NCBI RefSeq assembly: GCF_002161085.1
Contig: NZ_NFLU01000009.1
Span: forward strand, 62,001-126,000
Source of the DNA: Flavonifractor sp. An112
GTDB lineage: Bacteria > Bacillota > Clostridia > Oscillospirales > Oscillospiraceae
DNA: 64,000 nt
Direction: 5' to 3'
Part shown: one piece after another, positions 45,142-54,343 of the stretch
Numbering within the stretch: position 1 is the stretch's first letter
Layout of the letters: each line of letters starts with the position of its first letter
Notes under the pieces: model-generated
Told to the model about the DNA's origin: nothing
Database searches by the model: none
Seen by the model: only the letters and a program-made list of their open reading frames with translations
Made by a program: the position numbers and the translations under genes

Positions 45142-48100
45142 TTAAGAAACCAGATTCAACAGCTGATCAAAATCCTTTACCACATCATAGGTAATGCTGC
45201 TGTTGCTGATTGCCGCAAAGTGGGCCTTGGCACACTCGATTTTGGCCTCTTCCACGCCGCGCAGCTCCATAGTGTCATTGCTTCCTTTTGTCTCCGCAAC
45301 AAAATAGACATGCTTCACAGTGCCTTCGTGGAAAGCAATCGCCCAGTCGGGGCTATATTTTCCAACCGGCGTAGAGATGAAGAAGGCCTTGGGCAATTTT
45401 ACATAGAGAGCAACCTTTTCATTGATGTCAAGCTGTCCGGCGAACTTGCGCTCGCCATCCGAATCATAGATCAGATAGTCATAGATGCTTCGGTCCACCG
45501 GCATGGCATTCTGCCCCAGTTTTCCCCGCAGCGTGGCAGCAGTAAAGATATCAGTATCGTAGACCGCATCCAGCTTGTTATAGGCGATATGCTGGATAAT
45601 GGCCGTGGCCTTTTCGTTGTTGATAATTTTCCCCGCCTTGAGAATGAACTCCTCCGGGTTGAGGCGGTACATGGCAAACTTCTGCGGAGCCATCCCGGCA
45701 AGGATGGCCGCAACCGTAGCGCGGGTCAGACCGCTTTCCTCCACCAGCTTGCCCACCAGATCGTAGCGCACACTGCCCAGAACAGAATGATCCGCCACTT
45801 CCTGATCCGCTTTCCGCTGCTTGAAGCCTTCTCCCTGGAGCAGCTGATCCTTCGACTGAATCTTCGATTCCTGCTCACCATATTCCTTTTTCACAAAAAT
45901 ACGGGAGACCTCCAGATGACCGTTCAGCTTGTCAATGGCTTTCTGAATAAGATCCTTGGTGTCAAAAGAGACCGTATAGAAGGATTTCTGGTTGATCTTC
46001 TCCCAGAGAGCCAAGAACTTCTTCTTTTTCAGCTTGTCGGGATCCACCTTGGCCTCTACATTATTTCCGTGGGCATCCTCAAGCTCCACAGAGTGGCTGT
46101 CATAAATGGTGGACAGGATGGATACCACGGAAGCGGCGCAGTCCTTGACCTCTTCGGCCACCTGAACGGTGCCGCTGGCTTTGTCGGTGTAGTACTTGTC
46201 CGTCAATTCGCCACGCTTGACATAGCCGTTTCCGATCAAATCCTCGTAGATAGCCTCTGCCAAATCGCGGGTGACCTTGACGGTATCCCCGTTGGCATTG
46301 GTGAGTACCTTGTCCAGGAACAGCTGTACATCCACCTTCTTGGGCCGGTCAGCCAGGGACTCAGCCAGGCCGGATTGTAACGCCTCGGCGAACTTACCGA
46401 AGGCCATATCAGTGACCAGGGTCAGCTTGTTCAGCTCCTGTACCTCGCTGCCCAGTACGCTCTCGTCCATACGCTCACCCTGCTGGTTGACGCACAGGCG
46501 CAAGCCCCGCCCGATTTCCTGACGGCTGCGGATCTCCGACTCGCTCTGGGGCTTCAGGGTGCAGATCTGGAACACATTGGGGTTGTCCCAACCTTCCCGG
46601 AGGGCGGAGTGGGAGAAAATGAACCGTACCGGCTCATCCAGACTGAGCAGCCGCTCCTTGTCCTTCATGATCAGGTCGTAGGCATCGGCGTCATCGGAGG
46701 TCTGGGTTTTGCGATCCACCTTACTCTCCACAAAGCGAGCCTTCTTGCCCTTTTTCTTGTCGATGGAGAAGTAGCCTTGGTGTGTCTCATGGGCGGAGAT
46801 TTTATCCAGATAGCTGAGATAGGCCTCGTCGCCAATCTCCCGCTGGAGCTCGCTTACCACATTTTCATACTCTTCCTCAAACATCCGAGCATACTCGCCG
46901 TTACGGCCATCGTCGTTATCGCCGTCGTACAAGCGGTATTTGGCCACCTCATCGATGAAGAACAGACTGAGTACCTTGATGCCCTTGGGGTAGAGATCCC
47001 GCTCCCGACGGATGTGGGTGCGGATGGTTTCACGGATCTGGACACGCCGCTGGAGGGCGGTCATCTGCTCATTGCCCTGGATCTGTCCGGCGTAGAGTTT
47101 CAGACCATTCAGGAAAGTGACCGAGTTGTCCCGGCCGTCAATGCCGTCAGGCAGGATCACATAGCGGTCGGAGTACTCCTCCAGACCGTTGGACAGGGCA
47201 AAGAGGTCATCACCGCCGCTGACTTTTTTGACCACGGTTTTGGTGCCGGATGCCCCCTTGACCTCGAACCCCAGGCGGGCGGTGGGTGCCTTGTTTTTGT
47301 AGAGATCGATGCCCTCCAGATAGACATAGCTGTTGGTGGCGGTGGAGCCGGTGAGGGTGACACCCAGAGCGGCAATTTTCTTTACCAGGTGTTGATTGTA
47401 GGCATCCATGGCGTCCAGCCGGTACACCATGTTGTACTTTTCTTTGTGGGTGGCAGAGTAGCGCAGGGTAAAAAGAGGATTGAATTTCTTCAGGCTCTCC
47501 TTGGTCTGCTTGCCCTCCACGCTCTGGGGTTCGTCAATAATCAGGATGGGATTGGTCTTTGCGATGATGTCAATGGGCTTGCGGCTGCGGAAGGTATCCA
47601 GCTTTTTGTCAATGATCCGCTGGTTCTTACTGGAGTTAAACGCCTGCATATTGATGATCATCACATTGATGGCACTGTCTGAGGCGAAGCGGTCCACCTC
47701 GGTGAGCCGGTCGGAGGAATAGATAAAGAACCGGATCTTCTTGCCGTACTCCCCTGCAAAGTGCTCCTGGGTGGTCTGGAGAGACTTGTAGACGCCCTCT
47801 CGAATGGCCACCGACGGCACTACGATGATAAACTTGCTCCAGCCATAGCGGGCGTTGAGCTCGTACATGGTTTTGACATAAGTATAGGTCTTGCCGGTGC
47901 CCGTCTCCATCTCAATAGACAGATTGATACCCGGCCCGGCCAAAGTGTCGGAGGGCCTCAGGCCGCCCCGGCGCTGGACAGCGTGCAGGTTGTCCAGAAT
48001 GCGGGCATGGGTCAGCTCCGGCACCAATGGGTGGTTCCGGAAGCCGGTATCCGTCATATCCATGCTCTGCTGGACATTGGTCATATCACCCAGATCCAGA

Positions 48101-48198
48101 CGGTAGGTGGTGGTGCGCATGGGCTGGCCGTTGAATACATCGCAGACTGCTGCAGCTGCCTCCGCCTGAAAGGGCTGGTGTTTGAATTGAAGTTTCAT
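45142..48198 (-). CDS. res: Type III restriction endonuclease subunit Res
   Basis: A 1018-residue helicase-nuclease. It starts with LQFKHQPFQAEAAAAVCDVF. Walker A is IEMETGTGKTYTYVKT near residue 99, the DEAD-type box is ILIIDEPQSVEG near residue 221, SATHKEK is motif III and SEIRSRQEIGRGLRL is motif VI. The C-terminal nuclease has a PD-(D/E)xK core: SPDWAIAFHE then VYFVAETKGS. It translocates on DNA and cuts when two sites face each other, with the Mod subunit. The HEPN gene separates it from mod. GC-rich throughout. Confidence 0.94.
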   Translation of the reverse strand: MKLQFKHQPFQAEAAAAVCDVFNGQPMRTTTYRLDLGDMTNVQQSMDMTDTGFRNHPLVPELTHARILDNLHAVQRRGGLRPSDTLAGPGINLSIEMETGTGKTYTYVKTMYELNARYGWSKFIIVVPSVAIREGVYKSLQTTQEHFAGEYGKKIRFFIYSSDRLTEVDRFASDSAINVMIINMQAFNSSKNQRIIDKKLDTFRSRKPIDIIAKTNPILIIDEPQSVEGKQTKESLKKFNPLFTLRYSATHKEKYNMVYRLDAMDAYNQHLVKKIAALGVTLTGSTATNSYVYLEGIDLYKNKAPTARLGFEVKGASGTKTVVKKVSGGDDLFALSNGLEEYSDRYVILPDGIDGRDNSVTFLNGLKLYAGQIQGNEQMTALQRRVQIRETIRTHIRRERDLYPKGIKVLSLFFIDEVAKYRLYDGDNDDGRNGEYARMFEEEYENVVSELQREIGDEAYLSYLDKISAHETHQGYFSIDKKKGKKARFVESKVDRKTQTSDDADAYDLIMKDKERLLSLDEPVRFIFSHSALREGWDNPNVFQICTLKPQSESEIRSRQEIGRGLRLCVNQQGERMDESVLGSEVQELNKLTLVTDMAFGKFAEALQSGLAESLADRPKKVDVQLFLDKVLTNANGDTVKVTRDLAEAIYEDLIGNGYVKRGELTDKYYTDKASGTVQVAEEVKDCAASVVSILSTIYDSHSVELEDAHGNNVEAKVDPDKLKKKKFLALWEKINQKSFYTVSFDTKDLIQKAIDKLNGHLEVSRIFVKKEYGEQESKIQSKDQLLQGEGFKQRKADQEVADHSVLGSVRYDLVGKLVEESGLTRATVAAILAGMAPQKFAMYRLNPEEFILKAGKIINNEKATAIIQHIAYNKLDAVYDTDIFTAATLRGKLGQNAMPVDRSIYDYLIYDSDGERKFAGQLDINEKVALYVKLPKAFFISTPVGKYSPDWAIAFHEGTVKHVYFVAETKGSNDTMELRGVEEAKIECAKAHFAAISNSSITYDVVKDFDQLLNLVS

Positions 48199-48210
48199 GC
48201 TTTTTCACCA

Positions 48211-48795
48211 TCAACTTTGGTTTTTAAGTATGTCATCGTTGCGATACAGACTAACAATCACAGACTTGAATGCAGAAAGCATGGCATTTTCTACATTGCT
48301 TTCATCATAAGTACCCGGGAGAACTATTCCACTAATAGGGAATTCAATCTCGTTGAGCCACCACTTATCGAGTTTTCTATACAATTCTAATAGCTTGAAA
48401 AACCATTGAATATTCTCCAGGGGAACGCCTTCAATGATAAGGCGCGGCATTTCATGCGCATAGGTATTTCTAATAGATTTGATTTGTAAAAAATCAGAAT
48501 AATCTTGAGCACTCATAGCTCCTTTGTCTTGCAACCATAACATGGTAGCCTTTAGTGCATCTTTGTTTCCGTTTTGATCAATCACTCGGTTTTTGATTTT
48601 TTCGCGATACAGCGCAGTCTCTCCGTAATTTAGTTTTCCATCTTTAATACCGAGATCACATAGGAAGGCCTTTACATTCTCTATAAATGTTGCGGTAAAA
48701 TTTTCGTATAAGGCAATATAGAGGGCCATAAAGGTAAGATGATTTTGAATGGTGTCTTTATCAGAAATGTTCTGTAAAAACTCATTTTTCTCCAT
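48211..48795 (-). CDS. HEPN-like protein between mod and res
   Basis: A 194-residue protein. ATG at 48795 shares its first base with the mod stop (TGATG), so it is coupled to mod. The HEPN RNase signature R-x4-H is seen as Arg109-NTYA-His114 in SIRNTYAHEMPRL, with helical surroundings. It is AT-rich while res downstream is GC-rich, so it was probably added to an older mod-res pair. It could be an abortive-infection RNase triggered by the R-M complex; this is inference. I do not know a named family for it. Confidence 0.75.
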   Translation of the reverse strand: MEKNEFLQNISDKDTIQNHLTFMALYIALYENFTATFIENVKAFLCDLGIKDGKLNYGETALYREKIKNRVIDQNGNKDALKATMLWLQDKGAMSAQDYSDFLQIKSIRNTYAHEMPRLIIEGVPLENIQWFFKLLELYRKLDKWWLNEIEFPISGIVLPGTYDESNVENAMLSAFKSVIVSLYRNDDILKNQS

Positions 48796-50813
48796 CAAAT
48801 CACCTTCACCTTAGTATCCGGGGAGAGGTTTTTGAAGATCTCCGTCACATTGATCTTGGCGTCGTCGGAGGCGAAGGCGCTGTCCCGGAAGACGGCGCGG
48901 AGGGGCTGCTGCTTTGCCATATACTCCACCACGGAGCGGGGCACATTGGGGCTGAAGCAGGCCATGAGGGCGCCGTTGTCCACATTGTGGACGGTGCAGC
49001 CGTCCAGGTCGGTGCTGGTGTGGGGGAGGTGGATCTCCACGCCCCAGTCCAGCAGGCAGGCGTAGAGCAGATCCATATCAGTACGGTCGTCCTTGATGTT
49101 GGACACGAGATTGAAGATGGACTGCTGATCCAGCTCCTCCGGCTGGTAGTACACATCTTTCATGTTACTGCTGTCCACCCGGAAGACCCGGAAACCAATG
49201 TCCAGATCCTGTGTGCCCAGGGGGTTGTCCTCTTTGATTTTGTCCCCGGCCCGGCGGATGCGCTCCTTACCAATATCACATAGTGTTTTATATTGCGGAG
49301 ATGCGCTTTCCTCTGGCACCTGAACAAGAATAAACTTTCTGTGTCCACCATCCTGCGCATTTTTGCTCATGACTGCATGGGCAGTGGTAGCAGAACCAGA
49401 GAAAAAATCCATAATAATGCCGTCTTTGTCAGTTGAAATGGTAAGTATGCGCTCTATCAACCGGGCTGGTTTTGGTGTGTCAAAGACAGCCACGCCATCA
49501 AACATCACTTTAAGCAAGCGAGATGCTTCATCTGTGTGTCCTGTTTCGCTATATGGCCAAAGATTTGTAACAGGCCGCCCTCCCATCTGCTGTAAATAAG
49601 CCTTGCGGCTTAATGCACCTGTCCCATTTCGAGAAAAGAAGAATTCAGGGAGCGGACCTTTCTGATATATCTCTGTCGCTTTTTGTCGAGCACGAATAGG
49701 ATCTTCCTTCAGAACAATTGCCATTACATCTTTCCGAACATCATCCACTGACACATTGCATACTTGGGCGCGGGCCTCATAGTCTTTGATGTCTTTTAAT
49801 TCATACTCGCACCATTTACACATCGCTTCCAGCATCTGTTCTTGACCCAAACTCCAATGTCGTCCTTGTGGCGGATAATTTAATTCACCCGTAATTGGAT
49901 TTTGGATTGCGTAGACCATCCCTTGATGGGCTATGGAATCTGGTGCACTGGCAACAATATTTCTCCAGTCGCCTTTGGGGTCATTATCAGGATTCTTATA
50001 CTTTGAATCCATAGATTCAGTGCGCTCAAGCTTTCGAGGCTGCCAATCCACACTCCTGCTATAAACTAAAATGTGTTCGACTTCTGCCGGAATTCCTTTG
50101 GCATCGTTGCGCATAGAATAAGTCCTCTGCCACGAAATGTTAGCAACAAAGTTGCTTTCACCAAAGATCTCACCACATATATTCAGAAGATTGGCGCATT
50201 CATTATCATCAATTGAAATAAAAATAACGCCGTCATCAGTCAGTAGATTGCGTGCCAGTGCCAATCTGGAATACATCATACTGCACCAATCAGAATGAAA
50301 ACGGCCATTACTTTCCGTGTTCTCAAACATCTGCTTTTCATCTTCATCGTACATTCCCATCTGCTCGTTCTCTTCCTGCTGGGAGCGCTGGAACTTATCC
50401 CGATAGATGAAGTCGTGGCCGGTGTTGTAGGGCGGGTCGATGTAGATCATCTTCACCTTGCCCAGATAGCTCTCCTGGAGGATTTTCAGCACCTCCAGGT
50501 TGTCCCCCTCGATATAGAGGTTCTGGGTGGTATCCCAGTCCCGGCTGTCCTCCTTCACCGGACGCAGGGTCTTGGTAATGGGACGGGCGGCCTCGGCCTT
50601 GGCGGCATTCTTACCCACCCAGGTGAACTCATAGCACTCGTTGCCGTCTAACACATCCCGGCTGAGCAGCTGCTTGAGTACTTTAAAATTGATACCCTTC
50701 CGGATTTGTCCGTCCTCGCCCTGCATTTCCGTAATAGCAGAAGGAAAAAGCGCCCCGATTTTTTCGATATTCCCGGCCACCATATCCGGGGTTTCAAATT
50801 TCATTTTGTCCAT
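48795..50813 (-). CDS. mod: Type III DNA methyltransferase subunit Mod
   Basis: A 672-residue beta-class N6-adenine methyltransferase. Motif IV IYIDPPYNTGHDFIYRDKF is near residue 125, then SDWCSMMYSRLALARNLLTDDG, and motif I FFSGSATTAHAVMS near residue 471. The region between should hold the recognition domain. DNA from about 49,268 to 50,335 is AT-rich inside GC-rich ends, so the recognition part was probably exchanged. Preceded by GGAGGAAATCC overlapping the end of the unknown gene at 50,814, so cotranscribed. Confidence 0.94.
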   Translation of the reverse strand: MDKMKFETPDMVAGNIEKIGALFPSAITEMQGEDGQIRKGINFKVLKQLLSRDVLDGNECYEFTWVGKNAAKAEAARPITKTLRPVKEDSRDWDTTQNLYIEGDNLEVLKILQESYLGKVKMIYIDPPYNTGHDFIYRDKFQRSQQEENEQMGMYDEDEKQMFENTESNGRFHSDWCSMMYSRLALARNLLTDDGVIFISIDDNECANLLNICGEIFGESNFVANISWQRTYSMRNDAKGIPAEVEHILVYSRSVDWQPRKLERTESMDSKYKNPDNDPKGDWRNIVASAPDSIAHQGMVYAIQNPITGELNYPPQGRHWSLGQEQMLEAMCKWCEYELKDIKDYEARAQVCNVSVDDVRKDVMAIVLKEDPIRARQKATEIYQKGPLPEFFFSRNGTGALSRKAYLQQMGGRPVTNLWPYSETGHTDEASRLLKVMFDGVAVFDTPKPARLIERILTISTDKDGIIMDFFSGSATTAHAVMSKNAQDGGHRKFILVQVPEESASPQYKTLCDIGKERIRRAGDKIKEDNPLGTQDLDIGFRVFRVDSSNMKDVYYQPEELDQQSIFNLVSNIKDDRTDMDLLYACLLDWGVEIHLPHTSTDLDGCTVHNVDNGALMACFSPNVPRSVVEYMAKQQPLRAVFRDSAFASDDAKINVTEIFKNLSPDTKVKVI

Positions 50814-51671
50814 TTATGGATTTCCTCCTGAAATTGTCGTCTTCAAATCATCGATATCATGCATTCGCTTCATATTGTCTAACTCCAAATTAGCCAACAA
50901 AATCATTTGATATAGCTCATCATACCAATGTTCCAAGTCTGTCGGTGTCATAGAAGCTACCGCTTTTTTATAGTTCTTGTCTCCCTCAGCACAATTGTTG
51001 TGCCGGAGATTTAAATTGTTAAGCATAAAGAAAATTCCGCTCTCCAATGCGTGATTAATACCTTTTAAAACATTTCTTTTGGGTTCTAATTCTGCCCCCA
51101 TTGTAAGAAGAATGCGTTTTTTCGCCTCAAAGTTTCCCTGCAATGTGCGGTGATTATATCGTATAATTTCAAAAGCTGTTTGGGGTTCTACGATTTCTGC
51201 TACGGCAGTTACCTCAGGCTTGTCCTCAACTACTATGAGTTGCTCTGCTTCTGCATTATAATATGCTTTGTAATTAAAATCAGAAAGACAATCATCGAGT
51301 AATTTTTTAAGTATATCATAAGTTATATAGAATTTAGGTGGCTTCTCAGCTAAATATCGATAGTTTTTTGCAAGATACCATAGGTTATAGATCCCCTCGA
51401 TTCTGTCTAAATACGAATATAAATTGATTGTCTCATAGGGATCAATCGGATAGCAAATTGTATTTAGAAAATCATCTATATCGATGCAATGCCCTCTGTT
51501 TTTCCAGCTATAAAAGCAATGTTGCTGCACAAAACTTTTTAATGTAGATTTTTGACCAAAACCTTGCTCCATCATGTAGCGTTTTTGAAAAAGCTCATCA
51601 ATCCGAAACAAATTGCTTTCGAATGATTTATAGTTCTGTTCCAATAACTTGAAGATGTTATTCCGTTCCAT
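50814..51671 (-). CDS. Hypothetical accessory defence protein, 285 aa
   Basis: ATG at 51671 follows GGAG by 6 nt; the TTG at 51683 is less likely. The protein is helical and has a late FFMLNNLNLRHNNCAEG stretch with an RH pair and charged neighbours, like a HEPN-type motif but not a clean one. Other parts are VLKGINHALESGIFF and WYDELYQMILLANLELDNM. No family recognised. AT-rich, unlike mod or DUF4391, and directly bordered by a decayed copy of the DUF4391 3' end. Confidence 0.65.
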   Translation of the reverse strand: MERNNIFKLLEQNYKSFESNLFRIDELFQKRYMMEQGFGQKSTLKSFVQQHCFYSWKNRGHCIDIDDFLNTICYPIDPYETINLYSYLDRIEGIYNLWYLAKNYRYLAEKPPKFYITYDILKKLLDDCLSDFNYKAYYNAEAEQLIVVEDKPEVTAVAEIVEPQTAFEIIRYNHRTLQGNFEAKKRILLTMGAELEPKRNVLKGINHALESGIFFMLNNLNLRHNNCAEGDKNYKKAVASMTPTDLEHWYDELYQMILLANLELDNMKRMHDIDDLKTTISGGNP

Positions 51672-51675
51672 ATAA

Positions 51676-51928
51676 ATCTCCAATTTCTTTTTCTATGTGA
51701 ATAAGTTCCCGTCGAATCTCCATTTGCCTGCTGAGTTGCTTTTCCTTTTTCATCTTCGCTTTCAGCTGGGAGATCTGTTTTTCCGGCTTCTCCCGCTGCT
51801 AGGCGTGTTCTACAGCCTCTTTCAGGCTCTCGCCCTGGGGAGTGGCAATGGCGCCCCCGGCAATTTGGCGGACGATACTTTCATAGAGGGCATCCATATC
51901 CAGGTTGGTCAAGTTCAGGGACAGACTT
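51676..51928 (-). pseudogene. Decayed copy 1 of the DUF4391 gene 3' end
   Basis: Minus-strand translation matches the end of the intact gene at 53,674 almost line by line: LDMDALYESIVRQIAGGAI, PQGESLKEAVEHA, then a stop (51799-51801), then KQISQLKAKMKKEKQLSRQM. It is a fragment left by duplication, cut off at its 5' side. Confidence 0.85.
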
Positions 51929-51949
51929 GCGGCTGCATATGCTCCTCAT

Positions 51950-52621
51950 TTAAACTTGCCCATGAGCCATCTCCTTCGTTTGTATCCCACTTTCCAGCAG
52001 AGCCAAAAGATGCTCTACATTTTCTGAACAAGCTGTTGGTGCATTAAAAAATGGAGACTCAATTGAATTCGTAAATCCTATAATTATTGCGTTAACAAAG
52101 TCGCTTGCAAATTTAAGCAGTTGCTCTATTTCATCCAACGCTACAGGAAAATCATTTTCGACTTTATTCGGATTGAGTACAAAACGCTTATCACTATGTG
52201 CCCAAATTGTATCGCGTTGCGCTTTCAGGTTTTCAATTGCCTTACTGTTTCTTGCGAAATCCTTTTTAGCAAGCGCCAATACATTTGCGATACTATATGG
52301 TATTTCTGTACGCTCTCCGTTTTCGTCTTGCCGAGTGTTGAAGAACAGCTTCTGATTTTGTTCGCAAATTGAATAGAACTTCTTTATTCCTAACACTTGT
52401 TTGTCATCTTCGAATAATTTGCACATATCAATCATAATTGTGTGTGCCAAAGAACGGTATATCATCGTAAAAAACAACGGCGTTTGATTCATGGCATCTT
52501 GGTATTTTGCTCCGTTATCGCACAAACTTTTATAGGTATCTAGATATGCAAAAGTAATGCGGATACGACTCATTAGCGTATGTGCATAGGCTAAAATAGT
52601 ATCTCTATCAACAGAACTCAT
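51950..52621 (-). CDS. AbiU2-like HEPN protein
   Basis: A 223-residue helical protein; ATG has GGAGGAAATGCA upstream. The HEPN signature R-x5-H is Arg136-DTIWA-His142 in LKAQRDTIWAHSDKRF, with SLAHTIMIDMCKLFEDD in the N-terminal half, the pattern of AbiU2-type HEPN proteins. Such proteins are toxins in abortive infection. AT-rich. It lies between two decayed DUF4391 fragments. Confidence 0.7.
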   Translation of the reverse strand: MSSVDRDTILAYAHTLMSRIRITFAYLDTYKSLCDNGAKYQDAMNQTPLFFTMIYRSLAHTIMIDMCKLFEDDKQVLGIKKFYSICEQNQKLFFNTRQDENGERTEIPYSIANVLALAKKDFARNSKAIENLKAQRDTIWAHSDKRFVLNPNKVENDFPVALDEIEQLLKFASDFVNAIIIGFTNSIESPFFNAPTACSENVEHLLALLESGIQTKEMAHGQV

Positions 52622-52641
52622 TGCATTTCCTCCAATCCCAT

Positions 52642-52712
52642 GATCTCTCGTCTGCCCCCGCTGTTTTTCTTTCCTTATCTTCGCATTCAGTTAACTGATC
52701 TGCTCTGTCGGT
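52642..52712 (-). pseudogene. Decayed copy 2 of the DUF4391 gene 3' end
   Basis: Only about 70 nt remain, but TTTTTCTTTCCTTATCTTCG lines up with TTTTCTTTCTTCATCTTCGC of the intact gene and is followed by CATTCAG...GATCTG as CTTTCAG...AATCTG. Deletions break any frame. Weaker than copy 1. Confidence 0.55.
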
Positions 52713-52774
52713 TGATATGCCTCCCTTATAATTCATACCAAAAGGTTTAGCCAGCAACCGATTAGTGTTATATT

Positions 52775-53623
52775 TTAACCTAACTTAATAGCCCCTGAAG
52801 GTAATTTTTCGCTTTTTTTGAAGAAAGGACATCCAATCGTAGAATGACACTCTTTATTAAATTCTTCACACCGTCCAGTCTTGTTATAGTAGCACCAGGA
52901 AGGGTGCCTGGATATGTTGTGCGTTTTTACAGATTGCATTTCTGCGAACGCTACCATTGCATCCATTAGCAATGTGAAAATATTAAGGGGGTGGAAGTTT
53001 GAATATATGTCGTCTAATGTCTTAATAGAGTAATATTGCGTAAGACTTAAACTGGTTTTTGCGTGAATGGCCATGGATAGAATTTGAACATTGTTATCGG
53101 TTGCAAACTCATTTGCGAAAGTAGAATCCCCTCCAGAAAGTTTAAGAAGATATTGTCTTAACAGTGATTTTAAGGCACTTTTATTTTTGGGAAGTCCCTG
53201 TAATTGATATCGTCTTTCAAGATCTGAAATCATTGCTTTCCACTTGTGTGGGAACTTTACATCAACTAATTGTATGTAGAAAATCACATCATTTAGCTTG
53301 GTAGGAAAGTTAAAAAAAGATGATCTATATTTGACTATTGTGGAGAATGGGAGAACTTTTGATGCAAAAATTACATTTGTGGGTATAAGACGCCCCTCGC
53401 ACTTCAATCTTTGATATTTGTAGTGCTGTAAAAAATATCTGACTATGTTGATTATAGAGTCATTGGGCATCATCTGGAGATAAGAATCTTCAATTGATTT
53501 ATTTAAATCCTTAATTCTATTCTTTATTTCTTGACCATCTTTCCGTAACTGATTTTGATTTTCAAGAATGAGACGCATAGCTTCTTTCATAGATCTATTT
53601 AAAACAACAAGATAATCAGACAT
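52775..53623 (-). CDS. Hypothetical protein with C-terminal Cys cluster, 282 aa
   Basis: ATG at 53623 has GGGGGAATATC upstream; the longer frame has a poor start. Helical N-terminal half (MKEAMRLILENQNQLRKDG). The end WCYYNKTGRCEEFNKECHST then IGCPFFKK has four Cys (C-x7-C-x6-C-x5-C), a zinc-finger-like cluster that resembles the one in the small gene at 54,344. AT-rich. No family recognised. It is inserted upstream of another copy of the DUF4391 end, in this case the intact gene. Confidence 0.65.
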   Translation of the reverse strand: MSDYLVVLNRSMKEAMRLILENQNQLRKDGQEIKNRIKDLNKSIEDSYLQMMPNDSIINIVRYFLQHYKYQRLKCEGRLIPTNVIFASKVLPFSTIVKYRSSFFNFPTKLNDVIFYIQLVDVKFPHKWKAMISDLERRYQLQGLPKNKSALKSLLRQYLLKLSGGDSTFANEFATDNNVQILSMAIHAKTSLSLTQYYSIKTLDDIYSNFHPLNIFTLLMDAMVAFAEMQSVKTHNISRHPSWCYYNKTGRCEEFNKECHSTIGCPFFKKSEKLPSGAIKLG

Positions 53624-53673
53624 GATATTCCCCCAGAAACAACATCGTAACACTATATCATAGACGCAATCAT

Positions 53674-54330
53674 TTAATCTTTACTCTCAAACGCTTTTAT
53701 CAACGCTAATAAGTCTCGTCTCAGTTCCATCTGCCGTCCCAACTGCTTTTCTTTCTTCATCTTCGCTTTCAGCTGAGCAATCTGTTTTTCCAGCTTCTCC
53801 CGATGCTGGGCCTGCTCCACCGCCTCTTTCAGGCTCTCGCCTTGGGGCGCGTCGATGGCGTCCCCGGCGATCTGGCGGACGATACTCTCATAGAGGGCAT
53901 CCATATCCAGGGCGGTGAGATTCAGGGACAAGTCCTCCGGCTTGCTCCACTCTGTGTGATAACTCTGCCGGAGTTGGAAGGCGTTACTGCCGCTCTGGCT
54001 GGCCTCCTTATAGGTCACATGGAACCGGACACTGCCATCGGGCCGCTCCAGCAGAAACAGAATGTGGTAGGGAATCTGCCTGTCCATCAGGGACAGCACC
54101 CGCTCGTCCAACTCCTGCCCCAGAAGCGTCAGGCGAAACACTTCGACTTCGCACACCATTTGGCCGGGGGCAATATTCATGGTCTCGTGGGAGAGCTTGT
54201 TGGCCCAAGTGATCAGCTTCACCTGCTCCACAAAGAGCCGCTTGACATCAGCGGATACATCCAGGTTCTCATAGAATTTCTGCTTGGGGAACCGGCGGCC
54301 GAAGACTGTTGATTTTGGAAAGTCCAGCAT
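53674..54330 (-). CDS. DUF4391-domain protein
   Basis: A 218-residue protein with ATG at 54330 after GGAGGTAGTGCT. The longer frame lacks a ribosome site. It has FPKSTVFGRRFPKQKFYENL at the start, PYHILFLLERPDGSVRFHVTYKEA in the middle, LTALDMDALYESIVRQIAG and a C-terminal coiled coil (QIAQLKAKMKKEKQLGRQME). DUF4391 genes commonly stand beside SNF2-like helicase and Mod/Res genes, as here. Role unknown; perhaps a bridge in the complex. Two decayed copies of its 3' end lie downstream. Confidence 0.85.
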   Translation of the reverse strand: MLDFPKSTVFGRRFPKQKFYENLDVSADVKRLFVEQVKLITWANKLSHETMNIAPGQMVCEVEVFRLTLLGQELDERVLSLMDRQIPYHILFLLERPDGSVRFHVTYKEASQSGSNAFQLRQSYHTEWSKPEDLSLNLTALDMDALYESIVRQIAGDAIDAPQGESLKEAVEQAQHREKLEKQIAQLKAKMKKEKQLGRQMELRRDLLALIKAFESKD

Positions 54331-54343
54331 AGCACTACCTCCA

